Source: RGIG426 sp045639905
GTDB taxonomy: Bacteria > Bacillota > Clostridia > Oscillospirales > Acutalibacteraceae
Assembly: GCA_045639905.1 (NCBI GenBank)
Contig: JAZUDZ010000023.1
Location: 1-64,000, forward strand
Length of the DNA stretch: 64,000 bases
Reading direction: 5' to 3'
Part shown: positions 26,342-34,530 of the stretch, in pieces
Layout of the letters: each line of letters opens with the position of its first letter
Numbering within the stretch: the first letter of the stretch is position 1
The notes under the pieces: generated by a model
Database searches by the model: none
What the model was told of the DNA's origin: nothing
The model's input: the letters and a program-made list of their open reading frames with translations, nothing else
Position numbers and translations under genes: made by a program

Positions 26342-29300
26342 ATGGAAACCAAATGGACCGAAAAACAAAAACAATGTATTGATGCGCGCGGAGGCACCCT
26401 TTTAGTCTCTGCCGCTGCCGGTTCCGGCAAAACCGCCGTTTTGGTTGAACGGATTATCGAACGGGTTTTAGACAGAAAGAATCCCATTGATATTGACCGT
26501 ATGCTGATTGTCACCTTTACGAGGGCCGCCGCTGCGGAAATGAAAGACCGTCTTCAAAAACGGTTACGCAAAGAACAGACTTTGAACCCGAATGACAAGT
26601 ATATCCGGCGACAAATGATGCTGATTCATGGTGCTCAAATCACCACCGTTGACTCCTTTTGTACCGACCTCATTCGTGAACATACCGATGTTCTGAAAAT
26701 CCCGTCGGATTTCGATGTGAAAGACGATGACCATTCCGCTGTGTTAATGGATGCCGCCATCAAAGAAGTGATGGAAGAATTCTATGCAGATCCAAACTCC
26801 GGCATTCACCAACTGGCTGATGCCACTCTCATAGGTGAAAAAGATTATTTTGACGACAACCTGCGTGAAATGCTTCTCCGTTTTCACGGATTTCTTCGTT
26901 CCTGCGCTTTCCCGGACGAATGGATGGACAACCAGTTGCAGGGCTACGATTCAAGCACACCCATTGAGGAAACCACTTGGGGTGCCTCACTTTCCACATA
27001 TATTCGTCAAACGCTCCAGGACGGTATCGATACTTTGCAAAGCGCTGTTCGACTAGCCGAAGAAGACGAACGTACGATTAAATCCTATCTTCCTTCTTTA
27101 GAAGATTTCTTACTGCATTTTCAAACTTGTTTAGAAGCTCTAAGCACCGGAGACTGGGATTTGATTTTCAAAGCCGTAACCGGCCTTTGCTCCTATGCTC
27201 CCCTCAGTCTCAAACCTGTCAAAGGGGACTGTGTATCGAAAGAAGCCATAAAAGTTTGCCACAAAAAAGCAAAAGAAATCCGGGAATCCCTAGGGTTTAT
27301 AAACGGTTATTCCATCAAAGCAGTCAACGAGGATAAGAAAGCCGTTCGTCCCCTTTTGGAAACTTTATTCTCACTGGTCCGTGCTTTTGACAAACGCTAC
27401 TTTGAAAAGAAGCTGGAAGAAAATTGCATCGACTATGGTGACATGGAAGCACTGGCCCTAAAACTTTTGGTCACCAGAGAAAACGGTATCAGTGTTCCAA
27501 CACCTTTGGCAAAAGAGATTTCCGGTCATTTTGACGAAATCTATGTTGATGAGTATCAAGACACCAATGAAACCCAGGACGCCATTTATATGGCCTTGTC
27601 CAGGGATGGAAATAACCTGTTTTTCGTCGGTGATGTTAAACAAAGCATCTACTCCTTTCGAAAAGCCAGACCGGATTTGTTTTTAAAGCGGCGAAATGCC
27701 TATACGCCCTATGACGGAAAAACATTTCCGGCAACTGTCACCCTTGACAGCAATTTCCGGAGTCGCAAAGAAATTGTCGACACTACCAACTTCCTTTTTT
27801 CTCAAATTATGACGGAAGCCTCTAGTGAAATTGAATACATTGGCGGAGAAGAACTGATTCACGGTGCAACCTATTTCCCGGAGAATCCCGAAAGTTCCTA
27901 TGCGACAAAGCTCATTCTCCTAAACGGAAAAAATCTGAAAGCCGACACGTCTCGCAATCTGCAAATTTTGCAAATCGGAGCCGAAATCAAGAACTGTATG
28001 AAACATCTGAAAGTTTTTGATAAAGACAGTGGCAAAATGCGTGCTCCCGAATACAGAGACTTTTGTATATTGCTGCGTAACGCAGCCGCTCAAACGGCTA
28101 ATATTTCCGCACTGCTAAACGAAATGGAAATTCCGACTACCTGCGTCAAAACCAGTGATTTCTTCAAGACACTGGAAATCCGACTGATTATTTCGCTGCT
28201 TCGGTCCATTGATAATCCGACAGACGATCTGTCTCTTTTGACCATCATGCTATCCCCCGTGGGTGGTTTCTCCAATGATGATTTAGCGCTGCTTCGTATT
28301 GCCAACAATCGGATTCCGCTCTATTCTTCCATGCAGCAATACGTAATCCGTCACAAAACAGACGCTCTCACCAAGCGACTTAAGACATTTATGAAGTGGC
28401 TGGACAAGTTCCGCTCTTTAGTCTCCACGACTCCCGTCAATTATTTACTGCAGAGAATCTATGCCGATTCCGACCTGATTCCCTGGATGTATTCCATGCC
28501 CATGGGAGAACATCGCGTGGAAAATCTGCATATATTCCATACCGAGGCCTGTATCTTCGAAAAAGAGGGCTTCCGCGGATTGTCATCATTCTTGACACAT
28601 ATAACCGTCCTCGAGAAAAACAGCCAGGGACAAAAGATTCCGGGCGGATCCGGAAATGCCGTACAAATTTGTACGATTCACGGGTCAAAAGGCCTTGAAT
28701 ATCCCATCGTATTTTTAATGGATTTGGACCATGCCGTGAACTTTAAAGATTCTCAAGGGACTCTGTTGTATCACGCAACAGCCGGTGTTTGTACAAAATT
28801 CATTGATAAAAAAACACGCATTATCCATACCCCCATTATGCACCATTGCATCGCTCAGGTTATGCGAAAAAACACCATCAATGAAGAGATTCGCATTCAC
28901 TATGTTGCCTTCACCAGAGCCAGAGAAAAGCTGTTCCTTTTGGGCAGTTATAAAAACATGTCCGGCAAAATCGCCGGTTTTCTGGAAACCGACCCGGGAA
29001 TACAAATGCCTCACTACAGCATTCATTCCCGCAAAAGTGCCTGTGCCCTTGACTGGATTACCCACGCTTTTGCAAGACATCCCGATGCAGGTGCCCTTCG
29101 AACGATGAACGACACCATCACCCCTCTTCCGGCGGATTTTCCGCTAGAACTGGATATTGTCGATGCCGTTGTTGAAGATATAATGGAAGCGGAAACAACT
29201 ATGCTTCCTTTAGGCAAACCGGATTTAGACACACCAGAGGAACCGCTTCTGCCTCCGGCCGTTCGAGAGGAAGATGTTAAAAAGCTCGTTGAGCGATTGA

Positions 29301-29956
29301 CCTATGAGTGCCCTTACTATCCCTTGTCCAAGATTTCCAATAAGCTCAGTGCCTCCGAATACAAAAAAGATGCCACACATCGAAACATCGGAAAATCGCG
29401 TCCGGAATTCACCAAAACCGGAACATTATCTGCCACGGAAGCCGGCACAGCCGTTCACAAATTCATGCAGCTGGCTGATTGGGAAAAAGCAAAAGCAAAC
29501 TATGAGTCCGAAGTCAATCGTCTCTTGGAACACAAGCGAATTAGTCAGCGTGAAGCAACATTTCTTCGCGGAAAAACCAGAAAAGAATACTTTACACTTT
29601 TCACGGAGAATGAAATCTACAAACGAATTAAAAACAGCCCCTGGCATAAGAAAGAACTCACCTTTTCCACAATGCTTCCCGCCCGAACTGTCCTTGAGCC
29701 CGAGGCGCTGGAAGGCCTCCAGGTAGAACCGGAAGACATTTTGGTACAGGGTATCGTTGACTGCGTGTTCGAAGAAAACGGAGAACTCATTATTGTCGAC
29801 TACAAGACAGACTCGGTTCATGATATGGAGACCCTGCGGAAGCGCTATGCAGATCAAATGTATATCTATCGACTTTCCATGGAATCCATTTACCAAAAAC
29901 CGGTACGGTCCATCTACCTGTATTCTCTTCGTCATGGTATGCTCATTGAAATCTAA
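26342..29956 (+). CDS. addA: ATP-dependent helicase/nuclease subunit AddA
   Basis: A 1204-residue AddA, the helicase-nuclease that with AddB resects double-strand breaks up to a Chi-like site. UvrD-type helicase motifs are seen: Walker A AAAGSGKTA (about 22-30), the DEYQD box near 402, and a late QxxR-type motif. The C-terminal RecB-family nuclease has GIVDCVFEENGELIIVDYKTD (about 1137-1155, read in parts), whose Asp and Lys residues are catalytic. AAATCGAGGTG precedes the ATG. In most Firmicutes addB lies just upstream; here thrS does, so the partner gene is elsewhere or missing. Confidence 0.93.
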   Translation: METKWTEKQKQCIDARGGTLLVSAAAGSGKTAVLVERIIERVLDRKNPIDIDRMLIVTFTRAAAAEMKDRLQKRLRKEQTLNPNDKYIRRQMMLIHGAQITTVDSFCTDLIREHTDVLKIPSDFDVKDDDHSAVLMDAAIKEVMEEFYADPNSGIHQLADATLIGEKDYFDDNLREMLLRFHGFLRSCAFPDEWMDNQLQGYDSSTPIEETTWGASLSTYIRQTLQDGIDTLQSAVRLAEEDERTIKSYLPSLEDFLLHFQTCLEALSTGDWDLIFKAVTGLCSYAPLSLKPVKGDCVSKEAIKVCHKKAKEIRESLGFINGYSIKAVNEDKKAVRPLLETLFSLVRAFDKRYFEKKLEENCIDYGDMEALALKLLVTRENGISVPTPLAKEISGHFDEIYVDEYQDTNETQDAIYMALSRDGNNLFFVGDVKQSIYSFRKARPDLFLKRRNAYTPYDGKTFPATVTLDSNFRSRKEIVDTTNFLFSQIMTEASSEIEYIGGEELIHGATYFPENPESSYATKLILLNGKNLKADTSRNLQILQIGAEIKNCMKHLKVFDKDSGKMRAPEYRDFCILLRNAAAQTANISALLNEMEIPTTCVKTSDFFKTLEIRLIISLLRSIDNPTDDLSLLTIMLSPVGGFSNDDLALLRIANNRIPLYSSMQQYVIRHKTDALTKRLKTFMKWLDKFRSLVSTTPVNYLLQRIYADSDLIPWMYSMPMGEHRVENLHIFHTEACIFEKEGFRGLSSFLTHITVLEKNSQGQKIPGGSGNAVQICTIHGSKGLEYPIVFLMDLDHAVNFKDSQGTLLYHATAGVCTKFIDKKTRIIHTPIMHHCIAQVMRKNTINEEIRIHYVAFTRAREKLFLLGSYKNMSGKIAGFLETDPGIQMPHYSIHSRKSACALDWITHAFARHPDAGALRTMNDTITPLPADFPLELDIVDAVVEDIMEAETTMLPLGKPDLDTPEEPLLPPAVREEDVKKLVERLTYECPYYPLSKISNKLSASEYKKDATHRNIGKSRPEFTKTGTLSATEAGTAVHKFMQLADWEKAKANYESEVNRLLEHKRISQREATFLRGKTRKEYFTLFTENEIYKRIKNSPWHKKELTFSTMLPARTVLEPEALEGLQVEPEDILVQGIVDCVFEENGELIIVDYKTDSVHDMETLRKRYADQMYIYRLSMESIYQKPVRSIYLYSLRHGMLIEI

Positions 29957-29982
29957 CTCTTTCTTACTAATAAAAATAACTC

Positions 29983-30011
29983 TTTACAAAAATGTCGTCG
30001 TATGATATACT
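29983..30011 (+). promoter_or_regulatory. rpsO promoter
   Basis: TTTACA (29983-29988) and TATACT (30006-30011) are 17 bases apart, after the end of addA. Confidence 0.8.
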
Positions 30012-30017
30012 ACGTCG

Positions 30018-30118
30018 GCAAGTGAAAATTTGCACCCACTCACACGGACGGTGGAGTACGCCCATTCGGGATTCCTGTTTCCCCGCACTGTGTCTGTCGG
30101 ATAAACTAAAAAAGGAGG
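30018..30118 (+). promoter_or_regulatory. Structured rpsO 5' leader (candidate S15 autoregulatory RNA)
   Basis: About 110 untranslated bases lie between the rpsO promoter and start codon. ACGGAC (about 30040) can pair with GTCTGT (about 30092), enclosing GTGG...CCGCAC and a CCC-ATTC-GGG hairpin, a branched structure. Ribosomal protein S15 represses its own mRNA through varied leader junctions in several bacterial groups. A match to a known class has not been checked. Confidence 0.45.
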
Positions 30119-30127
30119 AAAATCAAC

Positions 30128-30394
30128 ATGTTATTGCCTGAGGAAAAAACATCCATCATGCAGGAGTATGCGACTCACGAAGGCGACACCGGTTCTCCGG
30201 AAGTTCAGGTTGCCGTCCTGACGAAGCGCATTAACGATCTTACCGAGCATTTGAAAGCTCATCCGAAAGATCATCACTCCCGTCGCGGTCTTCTCAAAAT
30301 GGTCGGTCGCCGTCGTAACCTCTTGAACTACTTGTCCAAGAAAGACATCAACCGCTACCGTGCAATCATTGAGAAATTGGGAATCCGCAAATAA
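30128..30394 (+). CDS. rpsO: 30S ribosomal protein S15
   Basis: An 88-residue ribosomal protein S15, which binds the 16S rRNA central domain. The family core is clear: GDTGSPEVQVAVLTKRINDLTEHL (read in parts), HPKDHHSRRGLLKMVGRRR, and the C-terminal YRAIIEKLGIRK. AAAGGAGGAAA precedes the ATG. A long structured leader is upstream. pnp follows after a terminator and a large hairpin, the conserved rpsO-pnp order. Confidence 0.98.
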   Translation: MLLPEEKTSIMQEYATHEGDTGSPEVQVAVLTKRINDLTEHLKAHPKDHHSRRGLLKMVGRRRNLLNYLSKKDINRYRAIIEKLGIRK

Positions 30395-30402
30395 TGCGTG
30401 TA

Positions 30403-30437
30403 TAAGGCAGGTGGCATATTCACCTGCCTTACTTTCG
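30403..30437 (+). terminator. rpsO terminator
   Basis: A perfect 11-bp stem (30403-30413 with 30421-30431), a 7-base loop, and CTTTCGTTT after it. The weak T-run may allow read-through into pnp. Confidence 0.8.
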
Positions 30438-30454
30438 TTTCAGTAAAAAAGTAC

Positions 30455-30542
30455 CGAGGTTTAGATACTTTTTAGCGATGAAACGAGGACCGAACTCGAT
30501 TCGGTTTTGGTTTAATTGCTAAAAAGACGTACCGAAACCTCG
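30455..30542 (+). promoter_or_regulatory. Long hairpin in the rpsO-pnp gap
   Basis: Outer arms 30455-30476 and 30518-30542 pair almost fully. An inner hairpin (about 30481-30514) adds about 13 of 14 pairs around CCGAA-CTCGA-TTCGG. The result is an imperfect stem of about 88 bases ending 34 bases before the pnp start. In E. coli a similar pnp leader stem is cut by RNase III and used in pnp autoregulation. The same role here is inferred. Confidence 0.65.
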
Positions 30543-30576
30543 ATGCAATATAATCATTTTATGGAGGTAAACCAGT

Positions 30577-32742
30577 ATGTTTGAAAATGCAAGAACTTTT
30601 GAAACCGTCTTGGCCGGCCGTCCGCTCGTCGTGGAAACCGGAAAGATGGCACAACTGTCCAGCGGCTCCTGCTTGGTCCGCTATGGTGAAACGGCTATTC
30701 TTTGTAACGTAACCGCTTCTGCCAAACCGCGTGAGGGCGTGGACTTCTTCCCGCTTTCCGTTGACTATGAAGAAAAACTGTACGCCGTGGGTCGGATTCC
30801 CGGATCCTTCCTGCGTCGTGAGGGCCGTCCTTCCGAGAAGGCTGTTTTGACTTCCCGCGTTATCGACCGCCCGATTCGTCCCCTGTTCCCGAAAGATATG
30901 CGTAACGATGTCTCCATTGTATGCACCGTTATGTCCGTTGATCCGGACTGCCCGCCGGAAACCACCGCTATGATTGGCGCTTCCATTGCCATTTCCATTT
31001 CGGACATTCCGTGGGATGGCCCGATTTCCGGTGTTGTTGTAGGTCTTATTGATGGCGAATATGTCATCAACCCCACCGCCGAACAGGAAAAAGTATCTCA
31101 AATGCATGTAACCGTAGCTTCTACCGCTGACTTGGTGGCTATGATTGAAGCCGGTGCAAATGAGATTGACAACGATACGATGTTCAACGCCATTATGTTG
31201 GGCCATGAAACCAACCAACAAATCGTTGAATTTATCAAGGGCATCCAGGCTGAAATCGGCAAACCGAAATTCCCCTTCGTTTCCAACGATCCGGATCCGG
31301 AAATGTTCGAAGCCATCAAAGAATTCGCTATCGAAGATGTGCGTGCCGCTTTGGATACCGATGACAAACGCATTCGCGACGAGCGCTTGATTCCGGTTTA
31401 TGACAATGTCCATGCCAAGTTTGACGAGGTATATCCGGAACAGATTGAAAAGATTGACGAATGCCTCTATAAACTGCAGAAATTCGTTGTTCGCCGTTGG
31501 CTTTTGGACGACGGCAAACGTGTTGACGGTCGTGGCATTGACGAAATCCGTCCGCTGGATGCTCAGGTTTCCCTGCTTCCGCGTGTCCACGGTTCCGGTA
31601 TGTTTACCCGTGGTCAGACCCAGGTTTTGACCACTGTCACCTTGGGATCCACCAAAGACAACCAGCTTTTGGACGGTCTTGATGATGAAACCGAGAAACG
31701 CTATATGCACCATTACAACTTCCCGTCCTACTCTGTCGGCGAAACCAAGCCGTCCCGTAGTCCCGGACGTCGTGAAATCGGCCATGGTGCTTTAGCTGAA
31801 AGAGCATTGGTTCCGGTTATTCCGTCTGTGGAAGAATTCCCGTATACCCTTCGTTTGGTCAGCGAGGTTCTTTCCTCAAACGGTTCTACTTCTCAGGCTT
31901 CCATCTGCGGTTCCACTCTGGCTCTTATGGATGCCGGTGTCCCGATTAAAGCCCCTGTTGCCGGTATTTCCTGCGGTCTTGTTACCGAAGGCGACCGTTT
32001 CATGACCATGGTTGATATTCAGGGTCTTGAAGACTTCTTCGGCGATATGGACTTTAAGGTCGGCGGTACCAAGAAAGGTATCACCGCTATCCAGATGGAC
32101 CTTAAAGTACACGGCCTTACTCCGGCCATCATCAAAGAAGCTTTAGAGAAAACCTATAAAGCTCGCTTGTATATCCTCGATGAGGTTATGCTGAAGGCCA
32201 TTCCGGAAGTTCGTCCGGAACTCTCCAAATACGCTCCGAAAATGCTTACAACCGTTATTGATGTTGATAAGATTCGCGAAGTTATCGGTAAAGGCGGTTC
32301 CGTCATCCAGAAAATCTGTGCCGAATGCAACTGCACCATCGATATTCAGGAAGACGGTCATGTCTTCATCTCCGCCATCAATTCCGACGATGCAAAACGT
32401 GCCCTTTCCGTTGTGGAAACCATTGCCAATGATCCGGAAATCGGTGCCATTTACAAAGGCCGCGTAACACGTCTTATGACCTTCGGTGCCTTTGTTGAAA
32501 TCGCCCCCGGAAAAGAAGGCTTGGTCCACATCAGTAAACTGGATGTCAAACGCGTTGACAAAGTTGAAGACGTTGTCAATGTCGGCGATGAAATTATCGT
32601 GAAAGTTACGGAAATTGACGACCAGGGTCGTTTGAACCTGTCCCGCCGTGATGCTCTCATCCAAGTGGAAGGCTTGACCCCGGAAAATGATGATTCCGAC
32701 TCCCGCCCGCCGCGCCGCGACAATCGCCGTCCGCGTCACTAA
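30577..32742 (+). CDS. pnp: Polyribonucleotide nucleotidyltransferase (PNPase)
   Basis: A 721-residue PNPase, a phosphate-dependent 3'-5' exoribonuclease of the degradosome. The layout is two RNase PH domains (about 10-230 and 310-540) around a helical linker, then a KH domain (VIGKGGSVIQ at about 568-577). An S1 domain follows (GAIYKGRVTRLMTFGAFVEI, about 624-643, read in parts), and the tail is Arg/Pro-rich. ATGGAGG stands before the ATG. The long hairpin upstream is a likely control point. A strong terminator follows. Confidence 0.98.
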   Translation: MFENARTFETVLAGRPLVVETGKMAQLSSGSCLVRYGETAILCNVTASAKPREGVDFFPLSVDYEEKLYAVGRIPGSFLRREGRPSEKAVLTSRVIDRPIRPLFPKDMRNDVSIVCTVMSVDPDCPPETTAMIGASIAISISDIPWDGPISGVVVGLIDGEYVINPTAEQEKVSQMHVTVASTADLVAMIEAGANEIDNDTMFNAIMLGHETNQQIVEFIKGIQAEIGKPKFPFVSNDPDPEMFEAIKEFAIEDVRAALDTDDKRIRDERLIPVYDNVHAKFDEVYPEQIEKIDECLYKLQKFVVRRWLLDDGKRVDGRGIDEIRPLDAQVSLLPRVHGSGMFTRGQTQVLTTVTLGSTKDNQLLDGLDDETEKRYMHHYNFPSYSVGETKPSRSPGRREIGHGALAERALVPVIPSVEEFPYTLRLVSEVLSSNGSTSQASICGSTLALMDAGVPIKAPVAGISCGLVTEGDRFMTMVDIQGLEDFFGDMDFKVGGTKKGITAIQMDLKVHGLTPAIIKEALEKTYKARLYILDEVMLKAIPEVRPELSKYAPKMLTTVIDVDKIREVIGKGGSVIQKICAECNCTIDIQEDGHVFISAINSDDAKRALSVVETIANDPEIGAIYKGRVTRLMTFGAFVEIAPGKEGLVHISKLDVKRVDKVEDVVNVGDEIIVKVTEIDDQGRLNLSRRDALIQVEGLTPENDDSDSRPPRRDNRRPRH

Positions 32743-32752
32743 GAGATAATTT

Positions 32753-32790
32753 AAAGGCATTGCACTTAAAAAAGTGCAATGCCTTTTTTT
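32753..32790. terminator. Bidirectional terminator between pnp and the Cys-rich gene
   Basis: A perfect 15-bp stem (32753-32767 with 32772-32786) with a T-run on the plus side and a matching A-run on the other. The two genes converge here. Confidence 0.92.
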
Positions 32791-32808
32791 ATTTGAAAAA
32801 AAATTAAA

Positions 32809-33156
32809 TCAGTTAAAACATGACATCTTGTTATTGCATCCGTTTTGCCCTTTGTATTTGCCCTTTTTCCCGGGCATTTGAGAAGAATTCATACGAGGAC
32901 AGCCGTTCCCTTTTTTACAGCCGTCTTGCTGCATTTTAGAGCATTCTCCATCTTCCTTGGAGCAATCTCCATCACAGCAAGAACATTCTCTATCTTTCAT
33001 GCAGGAATCTTTCTGAGATGATTCCATTTGACAATAACCATTTCTTTCTTTGCAGCCGTTTTGTTTTTTATTGTTGTTGGCAAAAACCGTAATACAAGAA
33101 ACAAGTACAACCAAGGCCGTCAGAACAGCCACGCTGACAATCATCCACTTTTTCAT
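32809..33156 (-). CDS. Cys-rich exported protein, probable lipoprotein
   Basis: A 115-residue exported protein. MKKWMIVSV plus a hydrophobic run leads to LVSC at residues 18-21, a fair lipobox, so C21 may be lipidated. A secretion cut near VFAN is the alternative. The mature part is low-complexity (Lys, Gly, Asn, Ser, Met) with 12 further cysteines, including CSCCDGDC. This suggests metal or thiol binding. I do not recognise a family. The long reading is cut to the ATG at 33154-33156, which starts the signal peptide; AAAGGAGG is 11 bases upstream. Its promoter lies between it and the left end of the mobile element. Confidence 0.75.
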   Translation of the reverse strand: MKKWMIVSVAVLTALVVLVSCITVFANNNKKQNGCKERNGYCQMESSQKDSCMKDRECSCCDGDCSKEDGECSKMQQDGCKKGNGCPRMNSSQMPGKKGKYKGQNGCNNKMSCFN

Positions 33157-33187
33157 TACGGCATCAACCTCCTTTCTTCTAACATAT

Positions 33188-33216
33188 AGAATAGTAAATA
33201 TCCGATGTTTTGTCAA
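33188..33216 (-). promoter_or_regulatory. Promoter of the Cys-rich exported protein
   Basis: On the minus strand TTGACA (33211-33216) and TATTCT (33188-33193) are 17 bases apart. The -35 box is 17 bases from the element's core dinucleotide, so insertion left this promoter intact. Confidence 0.8.
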
Positions 33217-33218
33217 CA

Positions 33219-33258
33219 AAAAAGACAGTGGCTAATGCCCGGTGTTCTTAAGGACAGT
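33219..33258. repeat. attL of the integrated element
   Basis: Left junction. Host half-site 33219-33233 (ends CAGTGGCT), core AA 33234-33235, element half-site 33236-33258 (starts TGCCCGGTG). It matches the right junction in inverted orientation: 21 of 23 in the element half, and most bases in the host half. Confidence 0.85.
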
Positions 33259-33292
33259 AGTTCAAGAGCACGGGCATTGGCGAGGCAAAGAG

Positions 33293-33332
33293 ATACCGAG
33301 ATTAGCAGAAATGCTTTTCTCGGTATTTCTTT
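33293..33332 (+). terminator. Terminator inside the left end of the element
   Basis: A 9-bp stem (33293-33301 with 33318-33326) and TTCTTTTT. It faces into the element and would block host transcription from entering. Confidence 0.7.
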
Positions 33333-33354
33333 TTACTTATAATAATCCGCACAT

Positions 33355-33383
33355 TCGATTTATCCGATTGTTTCCACTACAAT
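33355..33383 (+). promoter_or_regulatory. Possible promoter of the left-end orf and tnpV
   Basis: TCGATT (33355-33360) and TACAAT (33378-33383) are 17 bases apart. The -35 box is weak. Confidence 0.4.
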
Positions 33384-33416
33384 AAAGGGGAAATCAAACA
33401 AGGAGGTCGAAAGACT

Positions 33417-33602
33417 ATGAAAACTAAACGGAAATACTTCTATTTGGACGATTTTGAGCACAGACTGTTGATTGGGTGCCTTATGACTGCTCGTAATGAG
33501 TATATCCACGAGGACAAGCCTATCGAAGATGTCAATGGGCTTATTCTCAAAATCATAGATGCTCCCTCAAGGAAACTGCGTGTTGTAAAGGAGGAAGCGT
33601 AA
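33417..33602 (+). CDS. Small element protein before tnpV
   Basis: A 61-residue protein, charged and probably helical, with no known domain that I recognise (MKTKRKYFYLDDFEHRLL...). AAGGAGG precedes the ATG. Its stop overlaps the tnpV start (TAATG), so the two are translated together. Small genes of this kind often sit next to tnpV in Clostridial elements. Function unknown. Confidence 0.75.
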   Translation: MKTKRKYFYLDDFEHRLLIGCLMTARNEYIHEDKPIEDVNGLILKIIDAPSRKLRVVKEEA

Positions 33603-33976
33603 TGGAAAAGTACATCACGGACGAACGCACAGGGCTGAAATATGAGCTTGTCGGAGATTATTACCTCATCGCCGGTGATGAGGAGCCGGAAGAACTCCCT
33701 ATCGGAATATGGGGGCAGCGGCATCTAAGGTATCTAAAGAAGCACAGAAGAGTCGTTTACGCTGAACTGCTGACAAGCGGAAAGCTGAATAACTATCTTG
33801 CAAATCTGAACGAGCAAGCGGAAGAAATGTTCTCTCGGTTGGTAGAGGAAATTGCCGAAAGAGACGGTATCACAGAAACACTTAAGTTGTCTGACCAAAT
33901 GGAATGGGTTCAGCGGATGAACGCAGCACGACAGTTGGCAATTGATGAAGTAAACGACAATCTAATATTTGCGTAG
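33602..33976 (+). CDS. tnpV: TnpV family protein
   Basis: A 124-residue protein of the TnpV family (PF14198), common in Tn4451-like and other Clostridial elements. Recognisable parts are ITDERTGLKYELVGDYYL, IGIWGQRHLRYLKKHRR, LLTSGKLNNYLA and a C-terminal VQRMNAARQLA. Its role in transposition is not established. It is coupled to the preceding 61-residue gene by a one-base overlap and followed by a terminator. Confidence 0.9.
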   Translation: MEKYITDERTGLKYELVGDYYLIAGDEEPEELPIGIWGQRHLRYLKKHRRVVYAELLTSGKLNNYLANLNEQAEEMFSRLVEEIAERDGITETLKLSDQMEWVQRMNAARQLAIDEVNDNLIFA

Positions 33977-33981
33977 ATGGT

Positions 33982-34018
33982 GCGGAGGGAGAGAGTATTC
34001 TCACCCTCTGCTTTCTAT
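33982..34018 (+). terminator. tnpV terminator
   Basis: A 13-bp imperfect stem (33982-33994 with 33999-34011) with two mismatches, followed by TTTCTATATATTT. Confidence 0.65.
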
Positions 34019-34080
34019 ATATTTAACGTCCATTTCGTCCATTCATGGTCATATTATTTCAAATACCAGCCGCAAAAATC

Positions 34081-34096
34081 CTCACAATACTGTGAG
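34081..34096. promoter_or_regulatory. Palindrome, candidate operator for the XRE regulator
   Basis: CTCACA and TGTGAG are separated by 4 bases, a perfect dyad just upstream of the -35 box of the XRE gene. Binding by the XRE protein is inferred from position. Confidence 0.45.
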
Positions 34097-34102
34097 AATA
34101 TC

Positions 34103-34131
34103 TTGATTTATCGTGTATTTTGTGATATACT
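34103..34131 (+). promoter_or_regulatory. Promoter of the XRE regulator gene
   Basis: TTGATT (34103-34108) and TATACT (34126-34131) are 17 bases apart, 50 bases before the XRE start. Confidence 0.75.
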
Positions 34132-34181
34132 ATAAAAACTGTAAAAGAATTATTTCCCCGTTACTTGAAGGGAGCATAAAA

Positions 34182-34394
34182 ATGCCTGTTTCATATGACA
34201 AACTTTGGAAAAAACTAATCGATAAAAAAATGACTCGTACAGATTTGAAAGATGCGTCTGGAATCAGTTTTAACATTCTTGCCAAGCTGGGAAAAAATGA
34301 GTTTATATCGATGGAAAGTCTTTATAAAATCTGCGTAGCTCTTAATTGCAGCGTTGATGAAATTTTGGACTTTACTATTGATGATAATAAATGA
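34182..34394 (+). CDS. XRE family helix-turn-helix regulator
   Basis: A 70-residue Cro/CI-type DNA-binding protein, little more than one helix-turn-helix domain. MTRTDLKDASGISFNILAKLGK and SMESLYKICVALNCSVDEIL are the usual helices. AAGGGAG lies before ATG 34182; the longer reading from 34113 is not needed. It leads the cargo block and may control the two-component/ABC genes after it, or itself through the dyad at 34081-34096. Confidence 0.9.
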   Translation: MPVSYDKLWKKLIDKKMTRTDLKDASGISFNILAKLGKNEFISMESLYKICVALNCSVDEILDFTIDDNK

Positions 34395-34402
34395 GGTTCA
34401 TT

Positions 34403-34507
34403 ATGGGACTATATTTCAGGAAAAGCAAGTCCTTTGGACCGTTTAGCTTGTATTTTTCAAAATCCAGCATAAATAAACTGTTGTGCTTACTTATTTCTGT
34501 CGAATAA
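34403..34507 (+). pseudogene. N-terminal remnant of a DUF4236 protein
   Basis: A 34-codon reading frame, MGLYFRKSKSFGPFSLYFSK and 14 more residues, with GAGG six bases before the ATG. The start closely fits the DUF4236 N-terminus (M-G-x-x-F-R-K-S-x-x-x-G-P-F-x-x-x-x-S-K-S). The Gly-rich core that should follow KSSI is gone, replaced by KLLCLLISVE and a stop. It appears to mark a deletion or recombination junction between the XRE gene and the two-component system. Confidence 0.65.
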
Positions 34508-34530
34508 ATTGTTTGAAGGACGGTGAGAAC

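Noticed and set aside
30559..31785. A 408-codon open frame on the minus strand across pnp
   Set aside because: It is the mirror of a highly conserved pnp coding region, has no ribosome-binding site, and its translation resembles no protein.
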